Positions 57,200 to 64,000 of a DNA stretch of 64,000 nt are shown piece after piece (position 1 is the stretch's first letter; each line of letters opens with the position of its first letter). Origin of the DNA: Isoetes taiwanensis (Eukaryota; Streptophyta; Lycopodiopsida; Isoetales; Isoetaceae); assembly GCA_021234155.1 (NCBI GenBank), contig JAJEKV010000563.1, positions 1 to 64,000 on the forward strand. Direction: 5' to 3'. A program made the translations under genes and the position numbers. The notes beneath the pieces are model-generated. The model did not search any database. It was not told the DNA's origin and worked only from the letters and a program-made list of their open reading frames with translations.

Positions 57200-59910
57200 T
57201 TAGTGGGTTCATATGCATAAGATGTACCTTTAATCTTATGTTTTGATGGCTCCAATGGAAATCTCACCCCAATTCTTGACTCGAGATGGACAAGAACTTT
57301 CTTTCCTTGAATAAGCTCTGTACTTTTGATGGCAACCGGGAATCAATTCAAAGTAGTTACCAGCTATAACTTCATTACCACAATAAAATTCATTTTTATA
57401 GTCATCCTTGGTGTCTTCTTCGAGGGCATGTTTCACTTACGTACCTTTGGATGAGATAATAAGGGACCCTTTCATAATTGTCGGGGATGTGAATGATGCA
57501 AAATAATCTCCAACCCCGCCTTTGTCTCATCCACATTGTCCACGTCATTTGCCCACAAGTCCTCGCCTCGTACCCATCTTCTTCAACATTGTCCCCCTTG
57601 TTTGTAGGCTCTAGTTTTCTCAACTCCCACCGCCACAATGATCGATTATTCTCACAAGCGGGCCAATCAAAATTGATGCATGCCTTACAAAACATGAAAG
57701 AGATCTACACATTAACTTTGTTGGATCATTTGGATCTATGGATGATACGCAATAAAGAGATTGCACCCTTTTTTGGGAGCACATCAAATCTTTGGGAGCG
57801 GTCAATGTCGGACACCTTCCAAAATACCCTTTCCACATCGAAATTTTTCTCTTCAAGAACCTCACATGCGGTTTCGCATTTTTTATCACTTTCCCATCCT
57901 TTTTCTTTGTTCCGCCTCAAGCCATAGTTTGGTGGCTCCTTCTTGATCATGTGTGCCCTTCCCATGTCACGGGCCAAAGAAATTCCGGTGCATTCTCGAT
58001 CTTATCTTTGTTGATGATACCTAGTTACATGATAGAAAGCTCTTTCCGACTTGAATTGGGCTGCACACCGTCGGACCAAACTAAGTGGTATTTCATATGG
58101 CCAGCACCATTTTCTCTCGACCAATTGAGGTGCATAATGAATGTTTTTGTAGAAAGTGAGTATCATGTATTTTGTCATCCGAAATAAAGAAGTGCACACA
58201 TTTCCTCATTTTACCCATGTACCTTGAACATCGTGGATGTGGACCAATATCTTTGATTTGTTCATTGTACCAATGTTGTGCTTGAATCTCGTTGAATGGC
58301 TTCAAAGTATAATTCTCAGAAATCAACAATTGATAATCTGGTATCATCGAAGACTCTTCATGGATTCCTTGAATTGTTTGCTCGCCAATGTGCCACAAAG
58401 TTATGATATACAAACTTCAACATATGATCAAACATGTTATTCAACATATTACTGGAGCTGCCTTTCTTGTCAATTAGCTTTAGTCTTCGTGAAGATTCTT
58501 TCTTCGAGGGCTCATTAACGTAACCATAGACTTGCCAATCAAGCGTTTGATCAATCTGCTCATTGTATTCTCTTGGACACAACTCAATTAATTGTTTTCC
58601 ACAATTTCCACAATCTGATTTGATACATCGTAGCTTATGCCACTCGTTGCCTGCTGCTCTGTCACATACATCAAATGTCATGTTCTTGGCGTGACATATC
58701 CCAGCATGAGCTTCAGCTACGCACACACCACAATTGCACGAACAATTTTCATGGAGTCTTGACCTCATCAAATTAAATGCCTGCTTGTACAGATCTGATT
58801 GCTCATGTTTCATGTAACAACATGTGTTTCTTTCCTTTAGCTTTCTAATGCAAGAAGGTTTTAAGTATTCAAATTGCCTAAGCCCAATCCGAACCTCTGG
58901 ATAATGATCCACAAAATTCTGGAATAATTCAGCCTGTAAAATTACAGTGAAATAAAATTAGTCACCTCATTACATTACATTACATTACATTACATACAAA
59001 TCTTTTACATATTCAAGACCCTAAACTCCCACACATACATGTATATTCTGACATGAATTTTATTTCATTTACTATGAAGTCACATAATTTCTTGACAATT
59101 AATACATCTCCACACTAATTTCTTCTTAGTTACTGCCTACATCTACAATACATCCAGAATATACATGTAAACAAATATACATGTATGTGTTGCCATGAAA
59201 TAATTTGACATTTCCATGTAGAGCAAACTAGTGCATTTGCATCTACATTACATTCAAAAAGTAAAAAATCATTTACAAACTTTACATCGGTGTTACAAAA
59301 TAAAAACATCTTTATTCCGCAAAAAAAGATGCAATTAAAGCCTAAATTATGATTATACGTTGTAATGTCAATATATTGAATTGGTTGTGTCCTCTTCTTC
59401 ATGACATCTCTATTTTTTGGTGAAACTTTTGAGTTATCTAACCAAAACCGAGCAACCATATCCTTGATAGCCCGATCTATAGTATTTGTTCTTGGATTTC
59501 GACTGCTAATGCCCACTGATTTGTTCCACCTAGTGACATTCTTTTCCTTCTCTCCCGCTAGTTTCATATTTCTAGGATGTATTTTCAAGAACTTAGTCGC
59601 TATTGAAGTCTTCTGTAATTCTCCTTCCTCTCCAACCACCATAGATAGTACAGAATGCTTTGCAGCAAGTTTGTCATTGTATTTGCATGTTTGACATCTT
59701 GGAGGCCATCCTTTAAATTCTTTACCAGATCTGTTTTTCGATAGCCTCTTGAGACCTTCCAATGCCTGGCTCAAATAGGAATTGCAATCTTTTGTCCTGC
59801 AATAATCTTCTTGCAAATATACTTTGTTGTTTTGGATTCAAATTAGATACCTCATTCATTATGAGATTTACAGCAACATTCACCTTTCTTCTAATTGGCT
59901 TTGTCACGTA
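57200..59910 (-). pseudogene. Cys-rich transposase-like gene relic
   Basis: Blocks in minus-strand order: PIRRKVNVAVNLIMNEVSNL (59900-59840); CQTCKYNDKLAAKHSVL (about 59705-59655); FWLDNSKVSPKNRDVMKKRT (about 59445-59390). An intron of roughly 430 bases follows, with acceptor TTTTACAG near 58936. Then AELFQNFVDHYPEVRIGL, RKLKERNTCCYMKHEQSDLY, CSCNCGVCVAEAHAGIC, SDCGNCGKQLIELCP, SENYTLKPFNEIQAQHWYNE (about 58320-58265), CAAQFKSERAFYHVTRYH (about 58055-58005), RDMGRAHMIKKE, VSDIDRSQRFDVLPKKG and IAGNYFEL (about 57345). This order matches a widespread uncharacterised eukaryotic family, transposon-like, with a D-x-(A/S)-ENY block, a (D)GxAAQFK block and a GHGK block. Here GHGK is decayed (RDMGRAH). 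At least four frame breaks make it dead. Confidence 0.6.
58965..58999. repeat. (ATTAC)n microsatellite
   Basis: About six units of cattacattacattacatta lie inside the probable intron of the transposase-like relic. Confidence 0.85.
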
Positions 59911-60655
59911 TCCACCCCTACAAACCCTATGTTTGATTTTCTTTGCACGCTTATAATGATTGCTTTAGAAACTTCATCAACAGGAGGATTGAAATCAACC
60001 CGATCTTTGACCTCGAAGTGCTTGTATGAGAGTCCAATCCTTCTTCCATAGTTTCTTCTTCGGGTGCTTTAAGACATCGATCCATTCTGAGAAAGGGGAT
60101 ACAACATCCCGCACAAAAAATCAGATTATTAACAGATTTGTATTCTTTGCTTGAAGGGATTTGTATTACTGCTTGAAGGAAAGGGATTTCAATTTCTTCA
60201 AGATACATTTGTTTCTTGAAATGCATTCGATTTAGGAGCAGGTATAATCGATTTGGGGCAAGTTTTCCTTGAGGTAGAATCCGGAGCCATGTTTGATCGA
60301 TTGAGGAAAGTTCAAAATGTGCGCCAAGATATTGGGAGGATTTGGTATAATCATGGAGAATATTGTACGTCAACCGCCTTTATTAATGATAGGCAACTCC
60401 ATGTAAAATTCAAAATGTACATTACAAACACTTTAACCCAGTTCAAATTTCTACATCAATATACAAAAAAATTCAATCACCCTTTCATGCTTCTACCCTG
60501 CCTCCTTTTGGGTTTTACCCAATCAAATGATGCCACGTCATCCATTAAAAGGAATTACCAATTCCTTGGCCAAGGTTATTTAATGGTCTCAGCCCTCTTA
60601 ATGTTAATGTCTATAACATACCTCCCCCTTTCAAATCCTTGGATCCCAAGGATTG
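59911..60655. other. Spacer right of the transposase relic
   Basis: No domain is seen. A plus frame at 60253-60786 is open over 177 codons, but it runs into the minisatellite and shows no family resemblance, so it is not called as a gene. The start of the minus-strand transposase-like gene probably lies in the left part of this stretch. Confidence 0.3.
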
Positions 60656-60659
60656 TGGG

Positions 60660-61000
60660 AGTTTTTTCCATATGTGTTCTTCTGAAAACCCATTCCCTGG
60701 GTTACCGTGTGACCATGCTTTTGCCACTTAGTCCTTTCAAAAATCCATTCCCTGCATCATCCCATGACCATGGTTTCGCCATTTAGTCCCTTCAGAAACC
60801 CGTTCCTTATATCACCATGTGACCATGGTTTCGCCATTTAGTCCCTTTGGAAACTCGTTCCCTGGATCATCCGGTGACCATGGTTTCATCATTTAGTCCC
60901 TTTAAAAACCCGTTCCCTGGATCACCCCGTGACTATAGTTTTGTGATTTAGTCCCTTCGAAAACCCATTTCTGGATTACCCCGTGACCATGGTTTCATAG
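60660..61000. repeat. 55-bp minisatellite, about six copies
   Basis: The word gaccatgg (or a variant) occurs at 60711, 60766, 60821, 60876, 60931 and 60985, spaced 55, 55, 55, 55 and 54 bases. The consensus unit contains gtgaccatggtttcgccatt, tagtcccttt and aaacccgttccctggatca. Divergence between copies is about 10-15 percent by eye. Outside the array the sequence is unrelated. Confidence 0.92.
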
Positions 61001-61009
61001 CTCATTCTT

Positions 61010-61885
61010 TGGAACGTCCTATTTGACATCCCTTATGCAAGCGTATAATTCGTTATTCTAGTTAACTGATCTCATTTGAACTCTAATAATCCTTCTGTGG
61101 CCTCCACAAATATATCAATATATCCTAGATCACCCTGTGGTAAGCAGTATTGTCCCATATGTGACATACATACCTATAAAAAACATGTAAAAAAACACAT
61201 TTTTACAAGTTTGTATCGATACAAATGTTTTTAACAAACGTTTTTTTTAGCACACCAGCCCAACAAATCATAGAACCTTTCTTACAATTCTAGCCTATCC
61301 ACGTGTAACTTCCATGTCACCAAAATCTGATGTGCTTATTTTGCACCATTAGATCTCTGTTTCTACAAATTAAGGCCAGGGAAATTAGAAAATCGAAAAA
61401 AAAAAAGAGGGCGGAGATGGAAAGGGTCATCGAAACTTCTTGTTGTGTCACCTTATGCTATCAATTCCATGTTTTGTGTGCTTCGGAAAGAAGCCATAGA
61501 GATTAACCATTCGGTAAATACCTTCCCTTCTTTGTTTTCCCTTTTCATGGGCATGTGCTCGCGTTTAGAGCAGTTTTTCTAGCTATCCCATGCTCCCGCA
61601 CTCATCTTAAGGCCATTTGCCATAAATTGGAAGGCCATTTTCTGAAGCCTGTTTCATTTATACAAAAATGAATCTTGTGGGTGGTGATACACCATTGCCT
61701 CCTTCCATGCATCAAGAGAGCATATCTACGTTTCTAGATGCAGGCTGGGCTAACAAGGTAATTCTTGCATCGCAATGCTGTCTTTCCAGCGAATTTCCGC
61801 AGCCTATTTTTAATTCTTTTCAGTCCATTAGAATCTACAAAATATCCCAAGAACTCCAGATTTCAAACATACCAAGCCCATAATC
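61010..61885. other. Spacer
   Basis: No gene is seen apart from the left edge of the PPR relic. A 58-bp unit (agatttcaaacataccaagc) is duplicated at 61859-61974, directly before the first PPR block. Confidence 0.4.
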
Positions 61886-61974
61886 TAGTTGAAAAGTTTA
61901 GAAAAAGGGATGCTCAGATTTCAAACATACCAAGCCCATAATCTAGTTGAAAAGTTTAGAAAAAGGGATGCTCA

Positions 61975-63340
61975 TTTTCTGATTTCGAGTGAGGCCTTGG
62001 ATTCTTTTATTGTTCAGTTTTGTATTGAGGACATCATCCATGCCTTACAAAATTGCAGAAGGAAAAGGAATTTAGTTTCTGCTAAGGGCATTCATACGCA
62101 GGTTTGCTGTGATGGACTGGAGACCCATAAATTTTTGGGGAACTTTATCGTGCCAATGTTGGTAGATTGTGGCAGTTAATAATTGTTGTGCAAATCAGTT
62201 GGGGCTTTTACAACCTATCTTATCTGTCTTGAATCATAAGATATTAAGCTTATTTACCAGATTACTCTTCTTAACATGTCTTGCATCACATGAGATGTAT
62301 GATTTTTGCATCTAGATCTATAGCTACCATCAATTGCATAATCGATGGTCTTTTCAGGTGAAAACTTGCATTTCTATTAACTCTGAAGCATATTACTGAA
62401 GAGGCACATGAAGCAGATTGACTTTCAGTGACCAGGCCAATGTGCCTGATATGTCCAAGCTAGCAGAAGCAGCAATTAATATTTTTTGGTGCTTCCAATA
62501 TTTCAAATAGACTGCCAATAAGAGAGTGCATTATTTTTGTAAGCATGGCCTGAAGAGCTTTGAAGATTCCAGTCCTCTCTATCACACTATCACCTTCTCC
62601 CAATTAATAGTATTTATAAAAGTTCTAAACCATATTTTCATCTCAGCGTCTTCATGAGATATAGATCTCCTAGATAAATGATTTATGAACAAAGTGACAC
62701 AAAAGCTGATACACTGGTTGCTCCTTTGACATTTTAAGTTATCAGCATTTACATGCAGTACATGGAGCCTTGTAAGGTCTTCAATAATTCAGATATCTTC
62801 CTCTATTCCCCAGCATCAGGGAACGAGCTTTCTCCCTATATATTGCATGCAAGGTATTCTCATTGTAAGCATTAGATACAACAAATCTATTTATGTCCTC
62901 TTAATAAGGCACACACCTCTGTCATGCAAGTGTCCATCTCTTTGCTTCAAGCATTCCAGGAAATCATCGAGGCCGGATACTCTTGGATTGCAATCATTTC
63001 AGCTCATTCCAACCTTGAACACTCAGATACATCACTTAAATTGTACGCAAGAATACAACTATGATGTGTAAAGTGTGACAGGTATGTTTACCTTGCTGTG
63101 CCTAAATCATATATTGCAATATTGGACTTTAGACGGCGAAAAAGTATGCATTCTTGGATTGTATTAACTGCCTCGCAGTTGGATGTTTTTCTTGGATTGT
63201 ATTAACTGCCTCGCAGTTGGATGTTTCTCTAGGCAGTATGCTCAGTAAGGGATATGCTAAATGTGGGAACCTGGCAGAAGCCCATAATGTTTTTAATGCT
63301 CTGTTATGTCAGAATGTTATATCAAGGGGTGCTGGCCACG
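61975..63340 (+). pseudogene. Broken pentatricopeptide-repeat (PPR) gene
   Basis: Three PPR-type blocks lie in order. Block 1 (about 62020-62176) reads DIIHALQNCRRKRNLVSAKG, IHTQVCCDGLETHKFLGN, VPMLVDCGS, the usual start of a PLS-class PPR protein. Block 2 (about 62960-63125) reads GYSWIAIISAHSNLEHSDTS, LKLYARIQL, a stop, then KCDRYVYLAV. Block 3 (about 63235-63335) reads GSMLSKGYAKCGNLAEAHNV, FNALLCQNVIS, a near-perfect PPR motif (family G-x-L-I-x-M-Y-x-K-C-G...A...VF). These proteins act in organelle RNA editing and processing. The gene is broken by about 780 bases of foreign or diverged sequence between blocks 1 and 2, by stops, by a 38-bp tandem duplication (63151-63226), and by a retroelement right after block 3. 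Confidence 0.75.
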
Positions 63341-64000
63341 ACTAGATGTCCCGCTGCATAACTTCCCCAAGGAGTTCCTTCCTTCTTGGTTTCCCATAAT
63401 TTCAATATTGATGACTTCTAATTGTCTTTGGCCCAATAACCAACTATAGTTAATAATCGGAAGCCTAGGCTCTGATACCAAATGAAACACTCCTAAGGCG
63501 TTTAACACTTGAAAATCAAACAAAGAAGTCATTGGAACTAAAATAATATATAACTTTCTTTTATTATGAGGTAACAGTGGTCCTTGACACTCGAAATCCG
63601 AGTTTCAAACTACTCATAGTCTTTAGAAAATCTATGCCTTGATATCTCGGCTATTATCCCATGCTTCCTTCAAGAAAAACTCTTCAGCTTAGCTACTAAC
63701 AACTCCTGCAGAAGAAGGAAGAAGAGAAAGGTGGGGTTAGTCCTAGGAAGGACTAAGTGGGTAAACCATTACCTTAACCTGAGGCGCATCGTTAGTCACA
63801 TAGACAATAAGCACACAAATGTTAGTCACGCATAGAACATCTTCTTATAACTTACTGTGATTCAGGGATGATCAATCCCTCACCCGGGTTCACACATATA
63901 TCGTTCCAGACACGACTATACGTCCACATACCAATCACCTGGTATGCAACGTCGACAAAGGGGTGGGTTCTTTCATACAGGTTCATTCCTTAATGTTTTA
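63341..64000 (-). mobile_element. LTR retrotransposon end with primer-binding site
   Basis: Minus strand: TGGTATCAGAGCC at about 63468-63480, the standard plant primer-binding site for initiator tRNA-Met. Two bases to its right the LTR begins (plus tgaaacactcc from 63483; minus strand ends GGAGTGTTTCA), so the 5' LTR extends from 63483 past the window edge or to an undetected end. To the left only about 125 bases of leader and gag start remain (MGNQEGRNSLGKLCSGTSS) before the PPR block, so the internal region is almost wholly missing. Superfamily cannot be decided. Confidence 0.7.

Noticed and set aside
60253-60786. 177-codon plus-strand open frame
   Set aside because: It runs into the 55-bp minisatellite, has no domain, and overlaps the expected 5' end of the minus-strand transposase-like gene.

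Overview
This window looks like nuclear DNA from a land plant with a large, repeat-rich genome. The evidence is spliced genes with short GT-AG introns, an alpha-crystallin (HSP20-like) protein of the plant type, a plant PLS-type pentatricopeptide repeat (PPR) relic, plant Ty3/gypsy, Helitron, LINE and SINE relics, and AT-rich spacers. The PPR wording and two transposase-like relics common in seed-free plants make a fern (or another non-flowering vascular plant) my best guess. No marker gene fixes the species.

Layout. 1.6-7.7 kb holds a decayed Ty3/gypsy element on the minus strand (gag, protease, RT, RNase H and integrase in order, all frameshifted). 8.7-12.2 kb is a diverged, roughly 1.5-kb collinear tandem duplication. 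At 14.6 kb there is one intact 274-codon gene of unknown function. 17.4 kb has a foldback element, 19.5 kb a LINE tail, and 22.3-24.2 kb an intron-bearing transposase-like relic. 24.6-25.8 kb is an island of nested palindromes, followed by two SINE-like insertions (26.2 and 28.6 kb). 29.0-29.5 kb carries two clean 3' exons of an unidentified minus-strand gene. 31.2-32.6 kb is a decayed SWIM zinc-finger gene. 34.0-34.9 kb carries four copies of a 46-bp module that looks like a mini-exon with its splice donor. 40.4-41.2 kb is a cluster of short tandem duplications ending at a textbook Helitron 3' terminus (41492), followed by a second, coding Helitron relic (Rep plus Pif1 helicase, 41.7-44.0 kb).

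The best complete gene is a two-exon alpha-crystallin-domain protein on the minus strand (47067-47848). To its right are a polyA-tailed retroposon with an 11-bp target duplication (48.7-49.8 kb), a Ulp1-like cysteine protease relic (53.2-55.0 kb), a second polyA retroposon sharing the same 3' terminal motif (55.2-55.5 kb), a long Cys-rich transposase-like relic on the minus strand (57.2-59.9 kb), a 55-bp minisatellite (60.7-61.0 kb), a broken PPR gene (61.9-63.3 kb), and an LTR element with a primer-binding site running off the right edge.

Genes and mobile DNA do not form an operon or pathway. Only the proteins at 14.6 kb and 47.1 kb look intact, and 29.0 kb looks like the intact 3' end of a third gene. 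Most of the rest is transposon relic, much of it further broken by two-copy tandem duplications of 20-120 bp, which are unusually frequent. Boundaries of degenerate elements are approximate throughout.
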